A DNA stretch of 59,096 nucleotides, taken from contig CAILYI010000275.1 in NCBI GenBank assembly GCA_903838415.1, positions 1 to 59,096 on the forward strand, written 5' to 3'. Positions 9,077 to 18,152 of the stretch are shown here, piece after piece (position 1 is the first letter of the stretch; each line of letters begins with the position of its first letter). Position numbers and translations under genes: made by a program. Source of the DNA: an uncultured Anaerolineae bacterium. GTDB taxonomy: Bacteria > Chloroflexota > Anaerolineae > Anaerolineales > Villigracilaceae. The notes under the pieces were generated by a model. It was not told the origin of the DNA. It saw only the letters and a program-made list of their open reading frames with translations, and ran no database searches.

Positions 9077-12000
9077 ATGGACGAAAATTATCAAGATAAT
9101 TCAGCTGCGGATGATGACCAGCGCCGTCAAGCGCTCAATTGGTTAACTGTGTCCGAGCCCAATGCCTGGCTGGAAGAACATGATGCCTGCGCGATTGTCG
9201 CTTCGGTTCGTAAAAGTGGGGATGCCTCGCACGGCAATTTGAAACGCGCGTTGGCGGCGTTGAGCATTATGGGCCATCGCAGCGGCGAAGTGAACGGTGA
9301 AGGTGATGGCTGCGGCGTGCTGACAGATATTCCGCGCCGTTTGTGGGCACAGGCGCTGGAACAGGAGGGAAAGCCGGGTTGGTTGGCTGAGGATCGCCGC
9401 TTTTTTGTCGGTCATTTGATGATTTCCAACAGTGTGCCAGATATTTCTACCGTACAGGCCGAGATTCTGAAAATGATTCAGGATGCCGGTTTCGACCTGC
9501 TCCTGGAGCGACCAATCCAGACGAGGCCGCAGGCTTTGGGGAAAATGGCGCGCCAACAGGTGCCGCTGCTCTGGCAGGTGGCTGGATTGGTACGAACTGG
9601 TCCGCTTGAGAATGTGGAACGCGCCTTATTTGAGCTGGCCTTGAAGATTGAGCGCCATACCAATGTGCATGTGGCCTCGCTTTCAAGTTATGTGGCCGTC
9701 TACAAGGTGCGCGGCGCGATCGAGACCCTGTATCAATACTACCCGGAGCTGCGTAATCCCGATTTCACTACCGCCATCACGATTGGCCACGCGCGCTATT
9801 CGACCAATACCGCCACCAGTTTTGAGCGCGTCCAACCATTCAGCTTGCTGGGACACAATGGTGAGATCAATACCATCGCCCGGCTGCGGGAACAGGCCCA
9901 AATGTTGGGCGTGGAACTGGTCAAAAGCGGCAGTGACTCTCAGGATGTGGACCGGCTGCTGGCGGCCTTGATCCACCAATTTCATTTCACACTGGCCGAA
10001 GCGATGGAACTGGTTTTTCCACCCATCCTCAGCGAAGTGGAAAAACTATCGCCGGAATTGCAGGTTATTTACAAGTATTACCGTCAGGCTTTTGGACCGT
10101 TTTCTCAAGGCCCGGCCGGGATTATTTCACGTTTCGGGGATGAATGCGTTTTCAGCGTGGATGCGCTCGGGCTACGTCCGCTCTGGTTTGGCGATACCGA
10201 AAAAGAATATTTCTTTTCTTCCGAAAAGGGCGTCTACCACCTGGATACGATGCACATCGATCCTGTGCCGCTTTCGCCCGGCGAGAAAATGCGTCTGCGT
10301 ATTCGTCGCGGGCAAACGGTGGAAGTGTCCGATTACCCGGCCATCCAGCAGCGCATGCTCAATTTGACGCGCCGCCGCTTCGGTTCCCTGCAAACCCTGA
10401 AAGAACGACTCGCCACGCTGCGCCCGCTTTTTTCGGGTGTGGCTTTGCACGCCCCGGCGCTGCAGGATGGATTCGATACCAGCCCGGTCTCCGCACCGCT
10501 CATCCCCATCCCGGTGACGGAGTTGGATCAATCGTTGGCCGCCTTCGGTTGGGGCCGCGAAGACCGCGAATGGCTGCATGACCTGGCGACGGATGGCAGC
10601 GAACCGCTCGGTTCGCTTGGTTTTGATGGGCCGCTGCCGCCGCTTTCCACCGAACGTCAAAATATTGCTGATTACTTCAAGGAAGCGGTGGCCGTGGTCA
10701 CCAATCCGGCCATTGACCGTGAGCGTGAGATGGAGCATTTCTCCACGCAGGTCATCATTGGACAGCGCCCGCCGCTGGCTCCGAGCCAGTTGAATAGCAA
10801 TTTGCATGTCAGCCTCGATGCGCCGATTTTGCTGGATTATCACAAGGGACATCCCTTGATGCCTGAGAAGCAATTTCAGCAGGTCGCGCACCAATCGGGT
10901 TGCCTTTCTCTTGCAGAACTTTTGGATCATTTTGGCGGGTCGAAGGCGGCTCATCTGCAAATGGTCACCCGGCCAGGTGAAACCATTCAGCAAGGTCTGG
11001 AACGGCTGTCCCAAACGGCGGTGGAAGCTGTGCGGCAGGGCGCACAACTCGTCCTGTTGGATGATGCGCAGGCTTTTCAGAACGATTCCGGTTGGATTGA
11101 CCCGATCCTGGCCCTGGGCATGGTCGACCGCGCGCTGCGCCTGAGTTTTTCCATTACTGAGAATTCAAAAACCTCCACGCCTTTGCCTTTGAACGACACC
11201 GGCAAAATTGACCTGTCGCTGATGGCTGCCCAGCGCCCCGTCAATTTGCGCCGTCAAACCGGGTTGGTGCTGCGCTCGGGCGCCATCCGCAACCTGCATG
11301 ACCTGATTATGTGCATTGGCCTCGGCGCTGATGCGATTGCGCCGCACCTGCTGTTTGAAGTGGCCCTGGACGATGCCGGGCGCGTTCGCAACGCCTCGGA
11401 ACAGGCGGCGAGGGTGGCCAATACACTCAAAGCCTTGCGAAGCGGTATTGAGAAATGTACCAGCACCATGGGCATTCACGAAATGCGCGGCTATGGACGT
11501 TTGTTTGCCAGCATTGGCCTGAGTACCGAAATTGCCGCCGCGCTGGGAACGGTCAACTACGCCGGTTCATCCCAAAGCGGCTTGCGCTGGGAAGATCTGG
11601 ATGCTGACGTGGCGCTGCGCTCCGAGATCATCAATGGAGCTGGACGCGCCCAATTGACCCGCGTCAATCACCTTTATCCAAAAGTCTGGAAAATGGCTGG
11701 GCAGGTTGGCAAAGGCGATATCGACTGGGCGGCTTATGAAGCCCACGCCGAGACAACTGCCAGGGCCAATCCAACCTCCCTGCGGCATACCCTCGATTTT
11801 CGTTATTCCATATCTGATGCGGTGCCAGCCGGAAATGTTGACCTGGGCATCACCGGGCACGCCATCCCTTTCCTGATCGCCTCCATGTCTTTTGGTTCGC
11901 AGGGCGAAGTGGCTTTCCGGGCTTATGCGGAGGCGGCCTATCGCCTGAATATGCTCTCCTTAAACGGCGAAGGCGGCGAAATTCCAGATATGATGGGGCG

Positions 12001-13942
12001 CTATCCCCACAATCGCGGCATTCAGATTGCGTCCGGCCGCTTTGGCATCTCGTCAGAATTGATCAATGCCTCCAACTTACTCGAAATCAAGGTCGGACAG
12101 GGCGCGAAACCCGGCGAAGGCGGTCATCTGCCAGCTCGCAAAGTGACCGCCAAGGTGGCGGAGGCGCGGCATGCCCGGCAGGGGGTGGATTTGATTTCGC
12201 CCTCCAATAATCACGATATTTACTCGATTGAAGACCTGGCGCAGTTCATCGAAGAACTAAAAACCACCAACCCGAAGGCGCGTGTGGCTGTTAAAGTGCC
12301 GGTTGTGCCCGGGATTGGCATCATTGCCGTGGGAATTGCCAAGGCGGATGCCGATATCATCTACCTGGCCGGGTATGACGGCGGTACCGGCGCGGCCCGC
12401 CAGCATTCATTGCGTTATGTGGGCCTGCCCGCAGAAATTGGCGTGATCGAAGCGCATCGTGCTTTGAGTGAAGCCGGTTTGCGCAGCAAAGTCGAAATCT
12501 GGACAGATGGCGGCGTGCGTTGTGCGGCGGATGCCGTCAAATTGATGTGTATGGGGGCGAACCGGGTTGGATTTGCCACGCTGGCGATGGTTTCGCTGGG
12601 CTGCACCATCTGCCGCGGCTGTCAGCTGGGAACCTGTCACGTCGGCATCACCACGCAAATTGAGACTCTAGAAGAAGCCCAGGAGCAGGGCATTAAGCAT
12701 TTCGTCCCGCGCGACTTTGAACAGGCCACTCAAGCTTTGATGCGCGTTTTCAACGGGCTGGCTGACGGTGTGCGTGAAATTGTAGGCCGCCTCGGATTTG
12801 AGCGTGCCCAGGATCTGGTCGGCCGATCTGATTTGTTGGAGCAGGTTACGCACCAGCAGCGCATGGATCTGTCCGATCTGCTTATCCCGGTGGATCAGTA
12901 TCTGGCGGCGAAACCCATCCCGCTGGCGCTGCCGGTGAGTGAGATGGCGTTTGTAGATCGCGGCCCGCTGCGCCGTCCGCGCAACCATCTGACCACGGTG
13001 ATTTCCAACCTGGTCATGGAAAACTTTACCACTTACCGGCAGGAAGTCATCCATTTTGAAGATGACAAAGTCACCCCGGTGGATCGCGCCCTGGGGACGC
13101 ATCTGACCGGCGCGCTGACGCGTTATCGCCGCAGCTGGGGCTGGATGCCCGGTCATGGCGGTGTGGGCGGGCGCCAGGAAACCTGGCGACAGCCTTTGAA
13201 TGGGATTGAGTCGCCTACCATACCGAAAACGGAACTGCGTTTCTTCAGCAGTTCTGTCCCTGGCAATGGACTGGGCGCCTACAACGCCGATCCGGTACAC
13301 ATCCTGGTGGAAGGCGGCGCGCAGGATGGCGTCGCAAAAGGCATCTCCGGTGGAAGCGTGATCATCCTGAAAGGCTATAACCACGACGGGAAGCTGATCG
13401 ATGGGTCTGTTGGGAAAAGCCTGGCCTATGGCGGCATGGGCGGCACGGTCATCGTGCAGGGCAGCGCAGATTCGCGCGCCTGCATCCGTCTTTCGGGTGC
13501 GGATGTTATCATCGGCGGCGAGATCAATCAGCCGCTCAACGACAGCCTGGGCTTTATCGCAGCCCGCGCCAATATCAAGGGTTTTCTGTGCGAATATATG
13601 ACTTCCGGGCGCGTGCTGGTGCTTGGCGATCCCGGTCCATGGATGTGCGCCGGGATGACGGGCGGTGTGCTTTATCTGCGCATTCAGCCGCATCTCAATT
13701 TTGACCGCGCCGCCATCCAGCGCCGACTGGCGAAGGGCGCTAAAGTGGTGGTGCAGCCGGTGGGCGAGCGCGATATGAAAAATCTGCATGAACTGCTCAC
13801 AACCTACGCTGACGAACTTTCCCGCAACCATCAGGCGGAGGAAGCTCAAACCGCCCGCGATCTGCTCGTGGATTGGAGCAATACCTTTGTGCGCGTGGTG
13901 CCGATCGGTTCGCAGGAAGAACAGCGTTTCGCCTCCGAGTGA
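9077..13942 (+). CDS. gltB: Glutamate synthase, large subunit
   Basis: About 1620 residues. Order: class II glutamine amidotransferase with nucleophile Cys38 (EEHDACAIVASVR), preceded by a propeptide-length N terminus that is normally cleaved; central domain (FGWGREDREWLHDLATDG, YFKEAVAVVTNPAIDREREM); FMN domain (SMSFGSQGEVAFRAYAEA, GQGAKPGEGGHLPARKV, SPSNNHDIYSIEDLAQFI); 3Fe-4S cysteines in LGCTICRGCQLGTCHVG; and C-terminal GXGXG beta-helix. It transfers the amide nitrogen of glutamine to 2-oxoglutarate, giving two glutamates. The ATG at 9077 follows GAAGG; the in-frame ATG at 9038 lacks a ribosome site. No gltD (NAD(P)H-oxidising small subunit) is adjacent, so the electron donor is either ferredoxin or a subunit encoded elsewhere. 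Several usually conserved stretches are diverged (AGYDGGTGAARQHS). It is followed by a strong terminator. Confidence 0.93.
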   Translation: MDENYQDNSAADDDQRRQALNWLTVSEPNAWLEEHDACAIVASVRKSGDASHGNLKRALAALSIMGHRSGEVNGEGDGCGVLTDIPRRLWAQALEQEGKPGWLAEDRRFFVGHLMISNSVPDISTVQAEILKMIQDAGFDLLLERPIQTRPQALGKMARQQVPLLWQVAGLVRTGPLENVERALFELALKIERHTNVHVASLSSYVAVYKVRGAIETLYQYYPELRNPDFTTAITIGHARYSTNTATSFERVQPFSLLGHNGEINTIARLREQAQMLGVELVKSGSDSQDVDRLLAALIHQFHFTLAEAMELVFPPILSEVEKLSPELQVIYKYYRQAFGPFSQGPAGIISRFGDECVFSVDALGLRPLWFGDTEKEYFFSSEKGVYHLDTMHIDPVPLSPGEKMRLRIRRGQTVEVSDYPAIQQRMLNLTRRRFGSLQTLKERLATLRPLFSGVALHAPALQDGFDTSPVSAPLIPIPVTELDQSLAAFGWGREDREWLHDLATDGSEPLGSLGFDGPLPPLSTERQNIADYFKEAVAVVTNPAIDREREMEHFSTQVIIGQRPPLAPSQLNSNLHVSLDAPILLDYHKGHPLMPEKQFQQVAHQSGCLSLAELLDHFGGSKAAHLQMVTRPGETIQQGLERLSQTAVEAVRQGAQLVLLDDAQAFQNDSGWIDPILALGMVDRALRLSFSITENSKTSTPLPLNDTGKIDLSLMAAQRPVNLRRQTGLVLRSGAIRNLHDLIMCIGLGADAIAPHLLFEVALDDAGRVRNASEQAARVANTLKALRSGIEKCTSTMGIHEMRGYGRLFASIGLSTEIAAALGTVNYAGSSQSGLRWEDLDADVALRSEIINGAGRAQLTRVNHLYPKVWKMAGQVGKGDIDWAAYEAHAETTARANPTSLRHTLDFRYSISDAVPAGNVDLGITGHAIPFLIASMSFGSQGEVAFRAYAEAAYRLNMLSLNGEGGEIPDMMGRYPHNRGIQIASGRFGISSELINASNLLEIKVGQGAKPGEGGHLPARKVTAKVAEARHARQGVDLISPSNNHDIYSIEDLAQFIEELKTTNPKARVAVKVPVVPGIGIIAVGIAKADADIIYLAGYDGGTGAARQHSLRYVGLPAEIGVIEAHRALSEAGLRSKVEIWTDGGVRCAADAVKLMCMGANRVGFATLAMVSLGCTICRGCQLGTCHVGITTQIETLEEAQEQGIKHFVPRDFEQATQALMRVFNGLADGVREIVGRLGFERAQDLVGRSDLLEQVTHQQRMDLSDLLIPVDQYLAAKPIPLALPVSEMAFVDRGPLRRPRNHLTTVISNLVMENFTTYRQEVIHFEDDKVTPVDRALGTHLTGALTRYRRSWGWMPGHGGVGGRQETWRQPLNGIESPTIPKTELRFFSSSVPGNGLGAYNADPVHILVEGGAQDGVAKGISGGSVIILKGYNHDGKLIDGSVGKSLAYGGMGGTVIVQGSADSRACIRLSGADVIIGGEINQPLNDSLGFIAARANIKGFLCEYMTSGRVLVLGDPGPWMCAGMTGGVLYLRIQPHLNFDRAAIQRRLAKGAKVVVQPVGERDMKNLHELLTTYADELSRNHQAEEAQTARDLLVDWSNTFVRVVPIGSQEEQRFASE

Positions 13943-13977
13943 GACCCGCTTTGTGCGATCGGCCGGATTAAATCATC

Positions 13978-14008
13978 AGGCCCGTTCCGAAAATCTCGGA
14001 ACGGGCCT
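13978..14008. terminator. Bidirectional terminator between gltB and folD
   Basis: Perfect 13-bp inverted repeat AGGCCCGTTCCGA (13978-13990) and TCGGAACGGGCCT (13996-14008), loop AAATC, between the convergent stops of gltB and folD. Confidence 0.8.
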
Positions 14009-14027
14009 GTGTGTTATTTCGGGTTGA

Positions 14028-14912
14028 CTAAATCTCGCCCTGCTGGATTTGCGCTGCGCGCAGTGTGTTTTTCATTAGCATGGCAATCGTCATCGGGCCA
14101 ACGCCGCCGGGAACGGGGGTGATGAAACCGGCCACTTCCTTGGCCTCGTCAAAGTTAACATCACCCACCAGGCGGTAGCCGCTCTTCTTGCTGGCATCCG
14201 GTTTGGAGTTAATGCCGACATCGATGATCGCCGCGCCGGGCTTGATCCAGTCGCCGCGCACCATTTCAGTTCGTCCGATGGCCGCGATCAAAATATCAGC
14301 CTGCCGAATGACGCCGGGTAAATCCTTGGTCTTGGAATGGCAAACTGTGACGGTGGCATTCTTGCCGATCAGCAGCAGGGCGGCGGGCATGCCCACGATA
14401 TTTGAGCGTCCCAGTACGACGGCATTTGCGCCTTCAATTTTTACGCCAGCCTGTTCGAGCAGGTAAATGCAGCCGTAAGGAGTGCACGGCACGAACAGCG
14501 GTTCGCGGCCCTTCTGCGCCAGGCGGCCAATATTGATCGGTGAGAAACCGTCCACGTCTTTTTCAATGCTGATCAGCTGCAGGACACGCTCCTCGTTCAA
14601 ATGGGACGGCAGAGGCAGTTGCACGAGAATGCCGCTGATGGATTTGTCAGCGTTCAAATCGCTGATGACTTTTTCCAGGTCTTCCTGGTTGATATTGGCG
14701 GGCAGGTGGTGATTGACGGAACCCATGCCCAGATCCTGGCAGGCTTTGCCCTTGGCGGCCACATAAGTGGCTGAATCCACGCGTTCGCCGACCAGGACGG
14801 TGGCCAGCACCGGCTGGGGCTTGCCAGCGGCAGTGCGTTTTGCTACTTCAGCGGCCACGTCGTCGCGTACCTGCTGGGCGATCAGTTTTCCATCAATGAG
14901 TTGAGCGGTCAT
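14028..14912 (-). CDS. folD: Bifunctional methylene-THF dehydrogenase / methenyl-THF cyclohydrolase
   Basis: 294 residues. Catalytic Tyr50 and Lys54 lie in SATYVAAKGKACQDLG. ILVQLPLP, KDVDGF and the nucleotide-binding region VLGRSNIVGMPAALLL follow, and the C-terminal signature PGGVGPMTIAML is intact. The enzyme oxidises 5,10-methylene-THF and hydrolyses the product to 10-formyl-THF, supplying one-carbon units for purines and formyl-Met-tRNA. The ATG at 14912 is preceded by CCGGAG at a good distance, so the longer in-frame start at 14951 is not used. The 5-formyl-THF cyclo-ligase at 40.6 kb belongs to the same pathway. Confidence 0.95.
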   Translation of the reverse strand: MTAQLIDGKLIAQQVRDDVAAEVAKRTAAGKPQPVLATVLVGERVDSATYVAAKGKACQDLGMGSVNHHLPANINQEDLEKVISDLNADKSISGILVQLPLPSHLNEERVLQLISIEKDVDGFSPINIGRLAQKGREPLFVPCTPYGCIYLLEQAGVKIEGANAVVLGRSNIVGMPAALLLIGKNATVTVCHSKTKDLPGVIRQADILIAAIGRTEMVRGDWIKPGAAIIDVGINSKPDASKKSGYRLVGDVNFDEAKEVAGFITPVPGGVGPMTIAMLMKNTLRAAQIQQGEI

Positions 14913-14994
14913 ATTTTTTTCTCCGGTTATAGGTTGTGAAAAGGATAACAATCTAATTATATATCCAGCCTGCTGGCTTCCATAGTGACAAATG

Positions 14995-16110
14995 TCAATT
15001 AACCTTCAGCACGGCTTCCCCATTAAATCGGCTGGCCTTTAAATCTTGCAGGGCCAGGTTGGCGTCTTTTAACGGATACAGGCTGACGGTGGCTTGCAGC
15101 CCCGCGGCAGCGGCCAGGGCCAGGAATTCCTGTCCATCCCGGTAGGTAGCGTTCGCCACCGAGCGCAGCGTCCTTTCCCCATACAGGGTTTTGTACGGAA
15201 AAGCCGGGATATCGCTCATGTGGATGGCATTAATCGCGACTGTGCCGCCCGGACGGGTTGTCTCCAGCGCCCGGATGACCAACCCGCCGCTGGGAGCGAA
15301 GATCACCGCCCGATCCAAAACCTGGTCCGGGTTTTGGCCTGCGCTGCCCGCCCAGGCCGCTCCCAACTCACGGGCGTGTTCCTGGTGGGCGATGGCGCGC
15401 GTGAAAACGGACACCCGGCAGCCCCAATACAACAGGATTTGAATGCACAGATGCGCGCTGGCTCCGAATCCGAATAATCCTACGTGTTCACCCGGCTGGA
15501 TATCCGCTTTTTTGAGCGAACGGTAGCCGACGATCCCGGCGCATAACAGCGGTGCGGCCCGCTCGTTGGAAATCCCTTTTGGAATGGGCAGCACATAACG
15601 CGTATCGGCCAGCATGTACTCAGCGTAGCCGCCATTTTCATGGAAACCGGTAAAGCGCGCGTTCGTACACAGATTTTCCTCGCCGCGCAGGCAGGGAGCG
15701 CACTGTCCGCAGGCGGAAAACAGCCACGCCACCCCCACGCGCTGACCGATAGCCGCGATATTATTGGTACCCGGTTCTGCACGGGTATTGGTACCCGGTT
15801 CTGCACGGGTATTGGTACCCGGTTCTGCACGGGTATTGGTACCCGGTTCTGCACGGGTATTGGGCGTCGTCTCGTCGGACAGCTTTTCCCCAACCGCATC
15901 CACCACGCCGACAACCTGATGCCCCAACGTGATCGGCAGGCTTGGCGGCTGGATTTCCCCTTCCGCAGTGTGCAAATCGGTGTGACAGACGCCGCAGGTT
16001 GAGACCTTGATGCGCACCTGTCCCGGCCCCGGTTCGGGCAAATCCAGGTCAGTCAATTCAAGCGGGTTGGTTTCGATTGGCGCAGGGGCGTTGAGCTGGT
16101 AGGCTTTCAT
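14995..16110 (-). CDS. Zinc-dependent alcohol dehydrogenase with an in-frame tandem-repeat insertion
   Basis: 371 residues of the medium-chain dehydrogenase family. Catalytic zinc ligands are Cys39 (STCGVCHTD), His64 (LGHQVVG) and Cys190. The structural zinc cysteines are 134, 137, 140 and 148 (CGQCAPCLRGEENLC). The cofactor motif is GLFGFGASAHLC (about 211-222). Unusual: residues 84-115 are four perfect copies of NTRAEPGT, in the loop between GVVDAVGEKL and GQRVGVAW. Normal family members have only a few residues there, so the fold should tolerate the insert. The frame extends upstream past 16110 into mtaB, but the ATG at 16110 begins the recognisable domain and has a -10-like box six bases before it. 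Substrate specificity is unknown; the family oxidises alcohols or reduces aldehydes with NAD(P). Confidence 0.9.
   Translation of the reverse strand: MKAYQLNAPAPIETNPLELTDLDLPEPGPGQVRIKVSTCGVCHTDLHTAEGEIQPPSLPITLGHQVVGVVDAVGEKLSDETTPNTRAEPGTNTRAEPGTNTRAEPGTNTRAEPGTNNIAAIGQRVGVAWLFSACGQCAPCLRGEENLCTNARFTGFHENGGYAEYMLADTRYVLPIPKGISNERAAPLLCAGIVGYRSLKKADIQPGEHVGLFGFGASAHLCIQILLYWGCRVSVFTRAIAHQEHARELGAAWAGSAGQNPDQVLDRAVIFAPSGGLVIRALETTRPGGTVAINAIHMSDIPAFPYKTLYGERTLRSVANATYRDGQEFLALAAAAGLQATVSLYPLKDANLALQDLKASRFNGEAVLKVN
15763..15858. repeat. 24-bp minisatellite, four perfect copies, inside the alcohol dehydrogenase gene
   Basis: Units start at 15763, 15787, 15811 and 15835, all identical, and a fifth partial unit (ATTGG) follows. 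Each contains GGTACC and the interrupted palindrome ACCCG...CGGGT. Because 24 is a multiple of three, changes in copy number would keep the reading frame. The repeat encodes NTRAEPGT on the minus strand. Confidence 0.97.
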
Positions 16111-16116
16111 ACGATA

Positions 16117-16122
16117 ATTGTA
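16117..16122 (-). promoter_or_regulatory. -10-like box six bases before the alcohol dehydrogenase start
   Basis: TACAAT on the minus strand, separated from the ATG at 16110 by six bases. No Shine-Dalgarno fits between them, suggesting a leaderless start. It could also be chance in an AT-rich gap. Confidence 0.4.
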
Positions 16123-16154
16123 TAACAAAAAGGGTGGCGCATGGACGCCCGCCC

Positions 16155-17423
16155 TTACAAAATCTCTCCGCTCAAACCGTCTTCGGTCAAATTCAGCAAC
16201 CGCACGCTGTCGATCTGATTCCATCTCAGTTCGGGCGCGTTGGCCGTCACGCGGATGTAATTTCCTGTCAGCCCGGCGATTTTCCAGCCGCGTTCATTCC
16301 TTTCGGCGGAAGCTTCCCACAGCACCGGTAGGTTTTGGCCGATAAATTGCGCGCGGTAGGCGGCGCTCATTTTGGCAAAGGCTTCGTGCAGCATGGTGCT
16401 GCGCCGTTTGCGGATTTCGGGCGGAATTTGCTCCCGAATGCGGGCGGCGGGCGTGCCGGGCCGTGCGGAATAGGTGAAGACATGGCCACCCGCAAACCGC
16501 ATCTCGTTGATGAAGGTCAGGGTTTCGCTGAATTCGGCTTCCGTTTCGGCAGGAAACCCGGCGATGATATCGGTGGTGATGGCAGCGTTGGGAATCGCCT
16601 TTCGCGCCGCCTGGACCAGTTGACGGAATGACTCAGGGCTGGTTTTGCGCAGCATCCGTTTGAGGGTGGTGGCGCTGCCAGCTTGCAGCGGCAGGTGCAG
16701 GTGGGGCAGCAGCCGCGCATCCGCCCAAAGCGAGAAAAAGTCTTCGTCCAAATCCCAGGGTTCGAGTGAGGAAAGCCGCAGGCGCGGCACATCCGTTTCC
16801 ATCAAGATTTGGGCGATCAGGTGTCGCAAATGCTGGTTCAAATCCTGCCCCCAGGAGCCGAGATGAACGCCCGTCAGGACGATTTCCTGCGCACCCCCGG
16901 CCAGCGCGGCGCGGATTTCGGTCAGTACCTGTTCGACGGGCCGTGAGCGGCTGGCTCCGCGCGCGATGGTGGTGATGCAGAAGGTGCAGGCGTTTTCGCA
17001 GCCATCCTGCACCTTGATGAAGGCGCGGGTGCGCTGCCGCAAACCGGGGATGGGCAGGCGGGAGATGGGTTCCAGATCATGCAGCTCGCCTGGCAAATTC
17101 GGTAAATTTGCGACGAGCTGATCTTTTTGTTCGTTTGAGATGACGTGGATGACGTGGGGAAGTTCGGCGGCTTGCGCCGGTTGGAGCGTTGACCAGCAGC
17201 CGGTGACAATGATTTCTGCCGCGCCAGCTTTGGCCGCCCGGCGGATTTTCTGGCGCGAATCGGAGGCGGCCTGGGCGGTGACTGAGCAAGTATTGACCAC
17301 CACAAAATCAGCCTCGCCCGCCGCCGCGACAATGTTGTGTCCCTCAGCACGGAATTGGCGGGCCATTTGTTCAATTTCGGCCTGATTCAAGCGACAGCCG
17401 ACCATGTCGAGGAAGATCTTCAT
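16155..17423 (-). CDS. mtaB: tRNA t6A37 methylthiotransferase MtaB
   Basis: 422 residues. The N-terminal UPF0004 domain carries the auxiliary-cluster cysteines 10, 46 (VNTCSVT) and 76 (VTGCW). The radical-SAM cluster cysteines are 142, 146 and 149 in CENACTFC, followed by RGASRSRP. The central TIM-barrel-like domain and a C-terminal TRAM-like region (about 350-415) complete the protein. MtaB adds a methylthio group to C2 of N6-threonylcarbamoyladenosine at position 37 of ANN-decoding tRNAs, stabilising codon pairing. The short N-terminal domain and VGCRLNQAE favour MtaB over MiaB and RimO. The alcohol dehydrogenase start lies 44 bases downstream, and a lipoprotein gene 55 bases upstream. Confidence 0.9.
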   Translation of the reverse strand: MKIFLDMVGCRLNQAEIEQMARQFRAEGHNIVAAAGEADFVVVNTCSVTAQAASDSRQKIRRAAKAGAAEIIVTGCWSTLQPAQAAELPHVIHVISNEQKDQLVANLPNLPGELHDLEPISRLPIPGLRQRTRAFIKVQDGCENACTFCITTIARGASRSRPVEQVLTEIRAALAGGAQEIVLTGVHLGSWGQDLNQHLRHLIAQILMETDVPRLRLSSLEPWDLDEDFFSLWADARLLPHLHLPLQAGSATTLKRMLRKTSPESFRQLVQAARKAIPNAAITTDIIAGFPAETEAEFSETLTFINEMRFAGGHVFTYSARPGTPAARIREQIPPEIRKRRSTMLHEAFAKMSAAYRAQFIGQNLPVLWEASAERNERGWKIAGLTGNYIRVTANAPELRWNQIDSVRLLNLTEDGLSGEIL

Positions 17424-17478
17424 TGCTTACCTGTAAAAGGGAAGTTGGGCAATCGCGCGTTGTGGCTGTCTGAGCTTG

Positions 17479-18120
17479 TCAGGGTTTGATGACCATGAAA
17501 TTGTCAAAATAGACGTCTGCGCCGGGCTGGTCGAAAGTTCCTACCAGGATGCCCGCATCGCCGGAAGTGAAGTCATCGTCTTTGGCAGAAGTCACCAGCG
17601 CGTTGTTGACATACAGGATTAACAAATTCCCGATACAGTCTGCGCGCAGATGGTTAATCTGGTTGCCGGTAAGGATGGACTCGCTGGGCTGCATCTGGTC
17701 GCCGGTCAGCAGGCTAACCTGACCTGCCTTCATTTTGCCGATTCCGTAATACCCGTCGGCGCTGATGGTGAAAAAGTAATAGTTTTTATCGTCCTGCAGG
17801 CGGCAAATCAGCCCCATGCGGTTTTCCAGTGGTCCCGCAGCGGCCATCAGGCTGACTTCCATCCGGGTGGTGCTGAAGTCCATGCCGGGATGCGACCACA
17901 GGTTGACATTCGGCTGCTCGACGACGATGTGGTAGGCTCCGTTTTCGTAACCGGCTTTGCCCGCAGGGACGGTAATCTCGCCCCATCCACTCTGCGGATT
18001 ACTGAAAATATCCTGGTAAAGCACGTCGCCTGAACTGACAAGGCTTTCCGCAATGCTGGATGTGCTGCACGCCAGCGCGGGAATAAGGAGTAGGGCGAAA
18101 ATCAGGGATAATTTTTTCAC
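17479..18120 (-). CDS. Secreted lipoprotein with a LamG/ConA-like beta-sandwich
   Basis: 213 residues. An N-terminal signal with lipobox (LIPALAC, Cys at position 18) predicts lipidation and membrane anchoring outside the cell. The rest looks like a concanavalin-type beta-sandwich: GLICRLQDDKNYYFFTISADGYYGI, LRADCIGNLLILYVNN and GILVGTFDQPGADVYFDNFMV match the pattern of family DUF1080/LamG domains that bind sugars or act as spacers. The start codon is GTG at 18120. The specific role is unknown. It lies between mtaB and a TPR protein on the same strand. Confidence 0.75.
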   Translation of the reverse strand: MKKLSLIFALLLIPALACSTSSIAESLVSSGDVLYQDIFSNPQSGWGEITVPAGKAGYENGAYHIVVEQPNVNLWSHPGMDFSTTRMEVSLMAAAGPLENRMGLICRLQDDKNYYFFTISADGYYGIGKMKAGQVSLLTGDQMQPSESILTGNQINHLRADCIGNLLILYVNNALVTSAKDDDFTSGDAGILVGTFDQPGADVYFDNFMVIKP

Positions 18121-18129
18121 AGTAGTTGA

Positions 18130-18135
18130 ATTGTA
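18130..18135 (-). promoter_or_regulatory. -10-like box before the lipoprotein start
   Basis: TACAAT on the minus strand, nine bases before the GTG start codon at 18120; no Shine-Dalgarno between them. Confidence 0.35.
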
Positions 18136-18152
18136 CCCAAAATTGGCAAAAA

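Noticed and set aside
12668..13849. Long open frame antisense to gltB
   Set aside because: The frame is a by-product of GC-rich third positions; its translation is Arg/His/Gln-rich with no family features, and gltB is clearly real.
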